Shown: positions 33,663 to 46,469, counted from the first letter of the stretch. The stretch is 64,000 nt of DNA from Ectobius pallidus (GCA_964059195.1 CAXKWD010000001.1:159514532-159578531); one strand, 5' to 3'. Notes: generated from the sequence alone by a model not told the origin. Numbers and translations: made by a program.

Positions 33663-34321
33663 ATTTTTTAAACAATCCATAGGGTACACATAAGTAAGGT
33701 AGATATTTTACAATTAACATAATTCTAATTAATTAAATTTGGAATCGAGCATAGTATAAGCTAAATCTGTAGCTGTGTCTTTCTGTATGTTTATTTTTCT
33801 CCCTTTATGAATGCCAAGTTTATGGTTTCTATTTTCCGCTTGTTACGCGTTGTGATGAAAGAGGAAAGACCTACAAATATTATACATCAGATCACTACAG
33901 CCTATTATTCACATCCCGAGCCAAAGTCGATCGTTCATTTCCATGCAATCTATAATGTTAATAAGCGACAAAATGGGTTGGTGGAAAAGTGAAAATCATT
34001 GCTAAGTTGGTAGCTATGAAAACTAAAGACATGGGTTACATCACACCTTCGTGAGGGAAACAATTGATGCATAAATCATTAACAGACGGCGATTACGTAA
34101 AGTGGGAACGGTTGAACTGTGGCTTAAGTACGTTCCTACCACAGCAAGCTGGATGACCTATGAAGTTTCAATATTTCGATGTTAAGTCTTCAAAGCATTT
34201 ACATTCCCTCATATTATCATTAGTCTATTTACTTGTTTATTGTTGTAATAATTAAAAAATTATGCATTCGTTTTTAATTAGCCATTTTCTTCAACTAATG
34301 TTTTATTTACATTTGCCTGTT
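33663..34321. other. Unassigned interval
   Basis: No feature could be supported. Confidence 0.5.
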
Positions 34322-34812
34322 ACATAAATACATACATACATACATACATTTCATTATTTACATTATTTCACATTTAGTACAAGTAAAAAAAAACCAACAG
34401 AAAATACTATTTCTATTTTAGCATTTAAAATGTAAGGCATGCCTCTAGATGAGTAAAGCTCATGTTTTTAGGGGTATAATAGATTAATATAAATCTATTT
34501 ATATATTAATGCACAGTATACTACAAACGAAAATTATAAATGTATGAGTACAATGTATATAAAATAATGTTGCATCATTAACCAGTGCTTTATATAAAAA
34601 TTACAACAACAAAAAAGAATAAATTGGGTTGAAACATTGAAAAATAAAACAAAATTAAAGTTGTGCTAATAATATTATATAATATTTTTTTAAATTTCCT
34701 CTTAAAATGTTTGAGATTGTAATTTTTATATTCGGGGTGCTCAGCAATAAACGTGTTATACAGTTTCAAACCATAGTTTTGTCTACGTAATTGCCCGTTG
34801 TTTCGAAAAAAA
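34322..34812 (-). pseudogene. LINE C-terminal fragment and 3' UTR
   Basis: On the minus strand, from about 34809 downward, a frame reads RNNGQLRRQNYGLKLYNTF and, after a short spacer, LKHFKRKFKKILYNI: the closing motif of non-LTR retrotransposon polymerases. The 3' part includes GAGCTTTACTCATCTAGAGG and ends in an ATGTATGTATGTATGT tail (34325-34350 on the plus strand as ACAT repeats). 5' truncated, non-functional. It differs from the fragments at 14.2 kb and 52 kb. Confidence 0.65.
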
Positions 34813-35385
34813 AGTCATTAAAGGAAATTATTTTGTGAAAATTTATGACATTATATTCATTGTCGTTAGAAGCAATTAATCGAATTCGATATCTCTATTA
34901 ATTAACTAGCAACAGGAAGTCTATGAAAGACTGATGACTTCCGGTTAGGTTCAACAAGTCAGTGACTTGTTCGTGACTTTCCTAATCAATCTCCCATTAT
35001 TAATGAAACACACTTACGTGATTTGTATTCATTTATTAGTCTCAGGAATCCATCGTTCTTGTTACTTTTTGTGTTCACGAAAGAAGGTAACATGGTGACA
35101 CGCAGTCTTCCTACGAGACACTTTAATGTGAGCTATTATATAGTTTTTTTCCATTGTAAAATTGTTAAATTTCATGAAATACGAAAATGGGATGCAGAAT
35201 ATTGTACTATTTCTAGCTGCCATGTTTTATAGTTAATAATAATAATAATATTAATAATAATAATAATAGTAATAATCTTTATTTTTTTTACTTTAATTGT
35301 TATTATTACGTTCGTTAATTGGTGTCCGATAGGCCTACCAGGAGAATAATATAAATTGTTCAAATACCAGTAGTTAAATAGGGAA
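34813..35385. other. Unassigned interval
   Basis: Contains an imperfect AAT run at about 35234-35275; otherwise nothing recognised. Confidence 0.5.
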
Positions 35386-35446
35386 CCTTTCTTTCTTTGT
35401 TTGTTTCTTTCTTTTTTCTTTCTTTTTTCTTTCTTTCTTTCTTTTT

Positions 35447-35486
<40 letters not shown>

Positions 35487-35488
35487 TG
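35386..35488 (+). repeat. (TTTC)n polypyrimidine tract
   Basis: About 100 bp of TTTC units with TTTTTTC and TTTG variants. Frames across it give Lys/Glu/Arg repeats and are spurious. Confidence 0.95.
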
Positions 35489-37180
35489 TAAATGGCTGAA
35501 CAGCTTGAAGAAATGATTGGACCACAGTCTACAGGAGATCCGCACTGCAGTCTTCATTTCCAATAAAGGAACCGTACAATGAATTGGAATAGAAGAAAGT
35601 AAATTGACTGAGCTTCATTAACTTCCTTCATAGGCAGTCCTTCGTAATACATTTTGGTTTTCCATTTTAGTGTAATACATTCTTTGGGTGTTCTTATGTA
35701 CACAATTAATAGAGAAAAATTGTGTAATTTAATTATTCATCTCATACTTTTCCTTCAAAGAGAATGTCAGATAAGTATCTGTGGATTAAACGTTTTATTC
35801 GTAGTTCTGTAGGCTGTATACAAATGTTTGTACTGGTGATTGATTATTCCATTCCGTTGAATCGGACACAACTCCGTCGCAATAAATCGCAGAACTTCGC
35901 TTTGAACAGGTGTGTAATAAATAATCAGACCAATTTTATACGACATTAATGTGTCATCGATTGTTTCTATATTATACATGCAAAATATTTTCGAATGGTT
36001 TTGATACATTTATCTAGTTACTCTCTAGGTAGTACGTCGCTCTGATTATATTCGGTTGTAGGGATTCACTTTATTTAAGTTATAATTGGACCGTTTTTCC
36101 AGGATACGAATAACTTTTAAAATGTATAAAGGATTTTACTAACGAAATTTGTACTTGCGCAGAGACGGAAAGTACGTTCAACGGAGTTTTATTTTATTTA
36201 TCTTAAGATATTCTTTTTATGTTTATTTAAATCTTATAGTAAATTTTCAATTTAACCAAAATACTAGACGGTTTAGATAAGCGAATTAAATTTCTGATTA
36301 GGTAGAAGGGAAATTGTTTCATCACACCAACTAAGAGCTTAAAATTCTATCCAAAAATAAGATCATTTCCCCATTAAGTTATATCTTAATATTGCGTTCC
36401 ATATGTAAAATGTGGCATTTCCTTGAATTTATTTTCTAGGCCCAAGAAACTGTCTATTCAGATCTCCTATCTAAGCTATACATATACAAAGAAAAACTGT
36501 GCTAAGTAAACGTGTCGAGCTTAATAAATAGTGGCTTTTAGAAATATAATGCATATCCTAATGGATTATTTGTAAGAATATGCGTAAGGCTAATGTTTTA
36601 CAAAAGTGTTGTGTGTTTACGTGGGCGAAAAACATATAGCCAAGCAAATAACCTTAATATTACCTTAATACTTTCTTGAAACTGGCATTGTTTTGTAATA
36701 AGGCGTTGAGTATGCTATCTAAAAACAGTACACTTACGTTAGGCCTATATAAGTTACGTGGACGTCGGGGTTGTTAGAGAACGGAAGTAATTTTTTTTGT
36801 TTAATTCATGATAGATGAAGTGCAACGACATACATTTGTTAGTGTCATAAGCCTATGTCACGGTTTACCTGTACTTCCTATTGATGTAAGTAATTTACAT
36901 AATAAGCCTAGTGATCTGTGTTTTAAATGAAAAGCCTTAATGATCAACTCCTGGACTTTAACATACTATGCGGTATGTACGTATATTAATGTTCTTAATC
37001 CCAAAACCTGAACATTATCTGGTCATTCTTCTATTTTTATGATAAGCGAGCTATTTGCATGTTTATAGGCGTAGGTTATAATAAAATTTATATATTTATA
37101 TTTATGTACTATACTATACAATACAATAATATATAAAGCTTCCACCAATAATCGTTTTTATGTTAAAATGACCTTGATGT
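35489..37180. other. AT-rich interval, nothing recognised
   Basis: Two short frames overlap on opposite strands at 35764-36009; neither has a recognisable domain. Confidence 0.5.
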
Positions 37181-37448
37181 CAAAATGTCCACCTAACTAA
37201 AATAGCCATGATGTCAAAATGTCCATGAACGTAAAATATAAATGAGATAAATGTCCAAACGACAAAATATCCACTACCAACATTTCTTTTGTCATAATTT
37301 ATTATGAACATTATGTTATTGTTCTTCTGCTATTTTAAGAAGAGCCCCACTTATTCAAGGGTAACATTTCATTTGTCATAATTTATTATGAACATTATGT
37401 TATTGTTCTTCTGCTATTTTAAGAAGAGCCCCACTTATTCAAGAGTAA
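37181..37448 (+). repeat. Local repeats: AAAATGTCCA motifs and an 84-bp tandem duplication
   Basis: AAAATGTCCA-like motifs recur between 37190 and 37275. From about 37281 to 37448 an 84-bp unit (starting CATTTCTTTTGTCATAATTT) is present twice, nearly identical, the copies differing by only a few bases, so the duplication is recent. Confidence 0.85.
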
Positions 37449-38366
37449 CCAATCCACCTCACCTATCTTTCTTTCTTCTTCTTTCTTTATCTTAGTGTTA
37501 CCTCTCCCTTTTAGGATTTAAGCGACCCAAGCCGCCCGGGCCCTCACCTATCTTCGAATTTCATTATTTACCCTGTAGGTTTACTAATTATTTACATCTT
37601 GAGTATTTGTTGCTGATTATAATCAAAAACATTTTATTCAGTGGCATGTGGATTTCTTTCTTTTCCCAAGACCGATGATTCGATCCGTGTATATAGTATG
37701 AGTGCAAAAATTCGTCAGTTTGATGTCCGTTATCTTTCAGGGATGTAAGATTCCTGTGGACCAAAATTTCTACACATTGGCGACGGTTCAATTTCTAAGA
37801 ATCAGCACACGCGACCGTCGTTAGATAATTATAATAAACGAAATGAAATTGGAATATATTTGATCCGAAATATAATCAACCTAATAATTATATTTTCAAC
37901 AACTTCATTCTGTACAAAGGTAGGATAATCATTAGTCTTTTAATTTGTGAATGGGTTGGACGAGATACACTCTATATTATAATAATTGGTTTTGAATTTA
38001 ATTATTAAATAAAAAAAACTTAAGTTTTTTTTATAGGACGAAAACAAAGTTTATATGCAATACCTTTATCGGCTGGTAGCCAGCTTATCCATTCACCTTA
38101 CCTCATACTGTAGATGCTCCGGTCATGAAAGGAGTGAAATAACTTCTTCAGACATGTCACTCATTGTAACGACAAGTGTAGTTGGTTTGTTAATTAGATT
38201 GATTATATGTGTTTGTTGTTGATTTAATTTAAAAGTTAGGAGTACCTTATTTGGACTTTCCTGTTCATGGAAATAGGCAGCCTACATGTGCAAACCTTAA
38301 GATCAATTCTAAAAACGCTTCTAATATGGTGCAACTAGAACTTATTTGGGAAGATGCAAGATTATT
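37449..38366. other. Unassigned interval
   Basis: No gene or mobile element recognised. Confidence 0.5.
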
Positions 38367-39632
38367 GTAGTAATAGTAGTAGTAGTAGTAAATGATTTAT
38401 TTTGCCTGGCAGAGTTAAGGCCATAAGGCCTTCTCGTCCACTCAACTAAGTTAAAAATATATACAATGTAGATTTACATTAATAAACATAGTAATGGGTA
38501 AGAGACTAATACTAAGGTTAAGGCTAATCATAATAATTAATTAATTAAGTAAAAAACATAAGTTTCATAAAAAGGATAGGTTTCATCAAAAATTAAAATT
38601 AAAAATATGCATAACAAGCAAAAAAATCTTATGTGAAAGTCACATAACTTCCTCTGCCCAAATAAAAGTTAGCAGTATTCACATATCCTTGTACAGAATC
38701 GCAAGACACAATTTTACGCTGATTATCCTATAAATACCTCTTCTTTCAATGATGCGACTAAAAGCGCAGTCTATATAACAAACTTTAAAAAAAAAAGAAC
38801 AAATGACTGCAGACGTTTATTGAACTTTCTGCCGTAAAATATAATTTCCGAAATTTATCGAATATTTCCCTCAAATACATCTTTACTCTATGCATGGCCA
38901 ACAACACATCTTTCTCACTTCACATTCTTATATAGAATAAGAGGCCGTGAAAGAGCGCGAATTCAGTTGTTCACCACGTAAGACAAACTTTCTACAAACA
39001 GTGGGTGAACAGTGGGTGGCTTGTAACTACCCTCAGAGAATTTTCTCGAAAAAATGTTTCAAATAAAAGTTTTAGCTCTTAGTATAAGCAACCCATGTGC
39101 AAAATTTAAAGAAAATCGTTAAAGCCGTTTTCTAGAAAATCGCGAAAAACGAAAATTTCTTCATGTAAAGTACCCTTAAAAACAAGGGCAATTTGTCGCC
39201 AATCTACGAATCACATCTTCAGAAGGTACCTGACCCAAATACGAAATTTTGTTTTCATACGATTCTCCGTTTCGGAGCTAGCCTGTTCACAAACTTCCAC
39301 ACGGACAGACACACACACACACACAGACATGTTTCCAAAAATAGTATTTTTGGATTCAGGGGGCCTTGAAACGTGTATATATGCTGAAAACTCAACTTCG
39401 AATTTTTGGGTCGAAAACAATACTTCCTCTACCTATAGTACCTATGGTACGGGCAGAGGAAGTAACAAGGAAAATGTCAAATTAAGTTATAATGAAACTT
39501 TGAGTTTGTAAAATAAATTTGTAGGCAGTTATAAGAAGATTGAGTAATACTATGTACAATGAGAGATGGAATGACTACAAAGAGCTAGTTCTGTTCAGTG
39601 GGCAATAATTGTTTAATCAGCGCAGTTTTTAA
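38367..39632 (-). mobile_element. LINE 3' end (minus strand), interrupted copy
   Basis: Same repeat as 12235-12680, including the (GTA)n edge, TTTTGCCTGGCAGAGTTAAG and, at the far side, AGCTAGTTCTGTTCAGTGGG. The sequence is split by 838 bp at 38627-39464; joining the flanks restores collinearity with the copy at 12 kb. Confidence 0.75.
38627..39464 (+). mobile_element. Hairpin-ended non-autonomous element, copy B (nested)
   Basis: Same ends as copy A: TCTT, hairpin ATGTGAAAGTCACAT (38631-38645), ACTTCCTCTGCCC (38647-38659), terminal stem ACTTCCTCTACC (from 39422) to GGGCAGAGGAAGT (39451-39463). It carries a single internal unit and a shorter ACAC/ACAG tract. It interrupts a LINE 3' end whose unbroken relative is at 12235-12680, which places its boundaries within a few bases. 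No clear target duplication. Confidence 0.8.
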
Positions 39633-41576
39633 AGAGTTTAAGCTCCGACTACCCCTGACATCTTGTGACAAGGAATGTATATTATGCTGTATTATTCTCT
39701 AATGTTTTTATTGACTACTATAAATCTTATACTTGGTAAAGTAATGGACATGATTATTTCATGCCATGGGACTCTATTTTACTTTTTGTTTATCAGTAAT
39801 TTCAAACCAGCTTATATACAGGAAAAAAGGTATTGCTATGAGCCGAACTTATTACGGTTTACGTGTCTTGAGGAACAAACTTTTGCGGTCTCCTGCAACA
39901 CTTCTATAGATCCACGCCACTTCATCCTAAGTTGAAAGTTGAAACTTGCTACAACTCTTAATGACGGGAAAGGTGTTATCGAACAACCATTCTAAGCGTA
40001 GAAACTTGTGGGATTTAAGATATGAAGCGAGTTTATTGGGTCCAGGGGAAAGTGTGAGTTTTATGGTGGGGAATAAGAACGGCAAGGTGAAAAAGGTGCA
40101 GTGACTGAACAAAGAAACAGAGGTAAGTAGAAACGTAGTTAATAATCATGCATTCAGAATAAAATTATTACGTAAAATTAAACAACATTATATAAATGCC
40201 ATATGGGGCAAGGGGTGTTATACTCGTATTTATTTGTTTTTTGTCTATACCCGCAAGCAATTTAATGCAAGGCATTTTATTCTTATGTAGAATTTTAGTA
40301 GATTAAACTGTTTTATGTATGTTGATAAATTTAATATTCCTTTTCTCCAACGAGGGATGTACCCATAATTATGTTGTATATATACTACCTATTCCCTCGA
40401 ATTAAAACATGTTGTTGATGCAATATCAGCTCAATAGCTTTGTCATTAATGTTAAATCTATACTTGTCAATATTATAAAACATTACTAAAATCTGCAGCT
40501 GTCAATATTATAAAACATTAAGGTTTCGAATTTCGTGATATGGACAACATATTTTGGCTATTCCGCAATCTTCAGGTCCTTTAACTTTTCCCAGATTTTC
40601 CTACAGCATTCGTTAACTCATTTCAACCATTTTCAACTCATTTCAGCAATTCTGCCTCAGTAACATCGCGGGTTCATTCCGGAGGTCGCGGGTTCTAACT
40701 CCATAACCAACTAAAGTGAAGGAGAATTTTGGATTGTCCACATTTACAACGGCTAATGCTGGATTTGTTTTTTATTATTACCATTAACTACAGAAAAAGT
40801 GTAATATGGAATTAAATAACTAATAGTCCCGAATTTAATGTTATAGAAGTCATGAGGCATGCGAATGTTAATGATAAATAAATAGGCAAATAAATGAAAA
40901 TATCCTGAATCTGGGCGTAAAGAAGAGTTGCCGGAACTAATTTTTAAATGAAGATTATTTTATAGGATCATTTTATTACTGTTTTTTTCTTTGTGGGCCG
41001 GCATGCCACATTTTAAAGGTACAGATTTATCTCCCAAATAACTTGCTTGTTCTTCAGCGAGCGAGCACGTGATTGTTTTATAAACCTCAGAGATGAAAGA
41101 ACTGATAAATGGGCAACTATGCGCTGAAAAGCTTCAATTTATAATGCGTTTCATATAAGGCACTATGAAATAAACTAAGGTACAGAGATTGGTTTGGAAA
41201 CGAACCTAATACCATGTCACCGTTAGAGGCTTACCTGGTGATTTTGATTAATAAACGAAACTAGATTGCCGAACGTTTTCTTGCCTGTAGTGAATGAAAC
41301 ATATTTTTAAAATAATAATTTATTCCCGTATTACTTATTATATATTCTCTCATAAAAAAAAACATTTCTCATAAGTTAAAACTGTTTCAACAGTAACGCT
41401 TATAACTAACAAGAGTACCTTATATGAGTGTTGTAAATATTGTATTTCTCATTGAACTCTGATCGTAAATCCTAATTCTATCTTACAAACGCGAAAATGG
41501 GTTAGTTTACTGTTAAGCCTCTTCACTATGATGCAATATTCCTAAATTAAAACTTGCATGTCGATCAGGCAGTAGC
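39633..41576. other. Unassigned interval
   Basis: TGTCAATATTATAAAACATTA is repeated 33 bp apart near 40467-40520. Similar strings TATTTTGGCTATTCCGCAAT (about 40552) and TATTTCGGCTATTTCGCAAT (about 44979) suggest fragments of a shared repeat. No coding. Confidence 0.5.
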
Positions 41577-41609
41577 TTAATAGACCATGGGCTACCAATA
41601 TGAAACCCT

Positions 41610-43810
41610 CCCCCCCCCCGTGGGAATTTCCGACACATATATTTTTGTGTTGGTATTGTCATCTAGTTTATGATTTTAGTTGTTTGCCCCTTATCAATTA
41701 CAGCATTTAGCCGGAAACCCCGGAAAACCCCGGAAATTCGCAGAAAATGAATTTGTTTTAATTTTTCATTGTTCTTTGCTCCTAATATTCCCAGGGAATT
41801 TCTGACTTACACATTTTTGTTGGTATTGGCATCTATTTTAATGTTCCAGTTGTTTGCCCCTTACAAATTACAACATATTCCCGGAAAACCCGGAAAACCA
41901 CGTATATACGGAGAAAATTACTATGTTTTATTTTTTAAATCTTTGCACTTTGCACCTAATATTCAAAGGGAATTTCTGACTTACATGTTTTTTTGTTGGC
42001 ATTACCATCTAGATTAAGGTTTCAGTTCTTTGCCCCTTATCAATTACAGTATATCCCCGGAAAACACCGAAAACCACGGAAATCCGGAGAAAGGGACTTC
42101 GTTTCATTTTTTAAAAATCTTTGTTCTTTGCTCCTAGTATTCAAAGGGAATTGGTGAACCATATGTTTTTGTGTTGGTATTCCCATATAGATTAAGGTTC
42201 CAGTTGTTTGCCCCTTACCAATTACAGCAAATCCCCGGAAACCCCGGAAAACCACGTATATACGGAGAAAATTACTATGTATTATTTTTTAATTCTTTGT
42301 TCTTTGCTCCTAATATTCAAAGGGAATTTCTGATTCGTATGTTTTTTTGTTGGTATTGCCATCTAGATTAAGGTTGCAGTTGTTTGCCCCTTATGAATTA
42401 TAGCATATCTCCAGAAAACTCCGAAAACCACGGAAATCCGGAGGAATTGACTTTTTAAAAATTTCTTTAAAATCTTTGTTCTTTGCACCTAATATTCCCA
42501 GGGAATTTCTGACTCATATGTTTTTTTTGTTGGTAATGCCATCTAGTTTAAGGTTTAAGTTGTTTTCCCCTTATCAATTACAGCATATCCACGTAAACCC
42601 TGAAAACCACGAAAATCCGCAGAATTTCTAGATCTCGGAACTTGTGATCTACGGTCACTGAAACCGTTATTGCGAAGTAATTCTTCTGCTTCAAGTGTGT
42701 CCCTTGCAGGTTCAAAAGGGTGAGTATATGGACTACGAGATATCTGCCATAATTGTGATGGTCACAAAGGATCAAAGAACAAAGGTTTTTAAAAAATTAA
42801 AACGAACTCATTTTCTTCGGATTTTTTTAGGTTTCCGGAGTTTTCCGGGATATGCTGTAATTGATAAGGGGCAAACAACTGAAACTTTAATCTACATGGC
42901 AATACCAACACAAAACCATATTAGTCACTAATTCCCTTTGAATACTAGGAGCAAAGAACTAAGATTTAAAAAATTAAAACAAAGTCATTTTCTCCGGGCT
43001 TCCGTGGTTTTCAGAGTTTTCTGGGGATTTGCTGTAATTGATAAGGGGCAAACAACTGAAACCTTAATCTACATGGCAATACCAACACAAAACTATATGA
43101 GTCACCAATTCCCTTTGAATACTAGAAGTAAAAAACTAAGATTTAAAAAATTAAAACAAAGTCATTTTCTCCGGGCTTCCGTAGTTTTCGGAGTTTTCTG
43201 GGGATTTGCTGCAATTGATAAGGGGCAAACAACTGCAACCTTAATCTGGATGGCAATACCAACAAAAGAACATATGATTCAGAAATTCCCTTTGAATATT
43301 AGAAGCAAAGAACAAAGATTTAAAAAATAAAACATTGTCATTTCCTCCGTATAAAAGTGGTTTTTCGGGTTTTCCGGGGATATGTTGTAATTTGTAAGGG
43401 GCAAACAACTGAAAACTTAAACTAGATGACAGTACCAACAAAAAATATGTGAGTCAGAAATTCCCTGGGCATATTAGGAGCAAAGAACAAAGAAAAATTA
43501 AATAAAACTAATTTTCTCCAGATTTCCGTAGTTTTCCGGGGTTTCCGGGTAAATGCTGTAATTGATAAGGGGCAAACAACTGAAGACTTAAACTAGATGG
43601 TAATACCAACAAAAAATATGTGAGCCAGAAATTCCCTGGGCATATTAGGAGCAAAGAACAAAGAAAAATTAAAACAAACTCATTTTCTCCGGATTTCCGG
43701 GGTTTCCGGGTAAATGCTGTAATTGATAAGGGGCAAACAACTGAAAACTGAAACTAGATGGGAATACCAACAAAAAAATATATGTGTCGGAAATTCCCAC
43801 GGGGGGGGGG
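41610..43810. mobile_element. Fold-back element with six 176-bp tandem units per arm
   Basis: The left edge is C10 then GTGGGAATTTCCGACACATA; the right edge is its mirror, ending in G10. The motif TGTTTGCCCCTTATCAATTA (or variants) starts at 41681, 41851, 42027, 42205, 42381 and 42561. The reverse-complement motif starts at 42868, 43045, 43222, 43398, 43569 and 43740. Spacings are 170-180 bp on each side: six units per arm, mirrored around about 42720 with a unique centre of roughly 130-200 bp. Each unit has a CCGGAAAACC/CCGGAGAAA-rich part and ends GGGAATTTCTGAC. Frames of 65-130 codons across the units are by-products. Tandem units in long inverted arms recall Drosophila FB/Galileo elements (P superfamily), but no transposase is present and the family is unassigned. 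Confidence 0.9.
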
Positions 43811-43829
43811 ATGGGGGGTATACAGTAGC

Positions 43830-45480
43830 CTTCGCTCTATAATGTAAGTTCTAGGACGTTGACTTTATTTCTCCCACATTTCCCAGTGGGGTGTGGCGAA
43901 ACTCAGATACTCCACTGCAATCAGAATACAAACAGAGGTTTTGAATGGGGATATTTCTTACAAGAATTCGGAATATTGCTTTATTAACATGGGTGAGTTT
44001 CGGAGATAATTTAACAATACAAATCATTTGAATTGACTTCAGGGAGTTGCGCGCATAGCAGTACTTAAATGCAGGATTTGTGGGTCATGCTAAACCAGCG
44101 ATAGGAAAGAGCCTCCTTTGCTGGCACTGTTCACATTTCCCCTCCTGGCATGAACCAAGGATCATTACAATATTAGCCACAAACATTTGACAAGGGATTG
44201 AATCTTAGTTAGTACGCACGTCTTTACTAGCATTGTTCAGCTGTATGTGAGAACATATTTTACAGCTTAACTCGCATGCGTATCACGTTCTGCCTTCAGG
44301 AGAGCGAGCCAATTTAATTAAATTAAACTTTTTAAACAGACAAGTTAATTAATAACTTCTATTTTTCTTCGTACGAGAGAAATATGTTGTAAAATTTATG
44401 TTACGGTTCTGTTACGGTTTTGTGACGTTCCATTATTCATACACTATTTATATCCAGTTAGAATTGACTTGTTACATCGTAATTACATTTAGCATGGCTA
44501 ATTTGACGCATTCTTTAGAAGAACCTTCTTGGTATAACTAACAATATTGTCTTATTAACTTTGTCTTTATTATTTTATGAGATTAAAAATATTTCTTCAC
44601 CATATAATTATATGATTATTTAAAGCATATATTCTTTTGTTCATATGCAGCTTATGTATACCCAATTACTGATTTCAATGATAAATTGCATTTTTATCAA
44701 AGAAGTTATAGATATGAGAATGTTTCAGTTTTCTGTCTATATGAATTCACGTAAAAAACAATATTGCACTTAGGTGCTATAAAATAAAAGAGGTAAAAAT
44801 GAGACGATTAAATTATGACGATAGTCACTTGCAATTGGTATACATTCCATATTTTATTATACTGGGCTGGTCACTGATTCGTGTGCTAATAGTCAATATA
44901 ATAAAATACGAGTGGCATGTTTGAAATGTTACATGTAATAAGTCTTAAAAAAGTCTTAAAGTTTCATAGGGCCAATATATTTCGGCTATTTCGCAATTTT
45001 AAGATGCTACAATAATATATAATTATCATTTCTTGTCTATTCCTTTACTATAATCATATTATATGCTTATATGATGTACTTTATATTTTTCATGATGTTC
45101 CTGTGAGCTGCAAGATTGAGTGGTTTTATTACGAGTGATTACGTGGTTAAAGAAAACTGTTATGTAATTATACTCAATATAGTTTATGTTGTTGTGCCAA
45201 GTATATTCCAAAGCATAATTTTCATAACACGTTAATCCGAAAGGTCAGTAGAGCAATAAACAACAAATTGATAACACACATGCATTATCATGGACAATAT
45301 GTTCGATATCACTTGATCATAATACATGTTTGTCGCCATTTGATTGTCTGTCCTGTCATCGTAAAGTTCAAACCCAAATAATATTACAAGAACTTATTAC
45401 CATGTCAAACGTAAATCAACATATGGTATTAAAAGAGGACTGCACAATAGTACTGCCCTTTACAAATTATAAATAGCCTA
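43830..45480. other. Unassigned interval
   Basis: AT-rich with no gene. Apart from the TTTCGGCTATTTCGCAA string near 44979, nothing repeats elsewhere in the window. Confidence 0.5.
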
Positions 45481-45634
45481 TACGATTAATAAATTTACAG
45501 TGTCTCCCATGTTTAGGGAATTTCTAATGTAAATCTTTTATAATTTCTCATGATTTCTTCACTTAGTGCATTTGTTGTATATTCTTGTACTTTGACTTTG
45601 TCTATTGCTTCTGGCTTAACGACAATAAAATAAA

Positions 45635-45671
<37 letters not shown>
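45481..45671 (+). repeat. LINE-like 3' end with (ATT)n tail
   Basis: TTCTGGCTTAACGACAATAA followed by AATAAATATT and about ten ATT units is the usual form of a jockey-like LINE 3' end. No polymerase coding is visible upstream, so this is a short 5'-truncated insertion or a chance microsatellite. Confidence 0.45.
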
Positions 45672-45718
45672 GTAAAACAAAGACAGAATATCTTATGTGT
45701 CTGAAGTGTAAAGACCAA

Positions 45719-45720
45719 AA

Positions 45721-45760
<40 letters not shown>
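45719..45760 (+). repeat. (AAT)n microsatellite
   Basis: About thirteen ATA/AAT units. Confidence 0.9.
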
Positions 45761-45761
<1 letters not shown>

Positions 45762-46469
45762 CTAAACTCTCGGATTTGTCGACATATATAGTATACAATT
45801 TACTTTAATTTTACAAAATAATTTAAGTGTATAAAATCAACATTCCACTTTTTATCCTGTTACTTACAAAATTGAACATGTATTCAAATTGTAGGTGTCT
45901 TGAAGTACGTATTGAATATGTAGAAATGGCTCGAAAGCAACGAAAAATCACTTCAAAAGTTCATTAATCATGCCATATTAATATCAGTAAACTTTTTATA
46001 TTGGCCTGTTCTAGAGGGCGTTCCAAGTGTGGTAAGGGACTGAAACCATGGAGACCAACAAATTACGGTATAGAATAAATTAAAAATCATTAACGGAACA
46101 TGGTCTAATTTTAGCCCATCATCGGACTAATTTATATTGTGGATCAATTTAAGGTTGTTTAGACTGCTCGAATTTACTTTCACAGTGATTTCATGTCCAT
46201 CGAATTATGTTGTTTTTATCGTGATATTCCTGATACATATCGCTAAGACATAAGTTATTTTATTTTTTTTATTTTTAAACAGGCTAATGACCGATTTCCA
46301 GATTTTCAAAGAAACACAGTTTTCAATGTTTTCTTCCTCTGTATACGCGTCTACTGAACTTAACTTATTATTATAATACAGCATATTAATATCAGAACCA
46401 GACTTTTTATAACTGCCCTTCAGATAATAAATGGTAGAAGTTATACAAATAGTTAATAGCCCTATACTA
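45761..46469. other. Unassigned interval
   Basis: A 91-codon minus-strand frame at 46205-46480 has no recognisable motif and runs into the adjacent repeat. Confidence 0.45.

Noticed and set aside
35172..35563. Lys/Arg/Glu-rich frames
   Set aside because: Translation of the (TTTC)n tract.
37181..37448. Possible CRISPR-like array
   Set aside because: Only two adjacent units without spacers, in a eukaryotic context; it is a plain tandem duplication.
40650..40745. tRNA-like string GCGGGTTCTAACTCC
   Set aside because: The B-box match is imperfect and the upstream part does not fold as a tRNA; it does not share the body of the SINE family.
41769..43441. Several frames of 65-130 codons with repeated motifs
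   Set aside because: They are by-products of the 176-bp tandem units, occur on both strands, and change frame between units.
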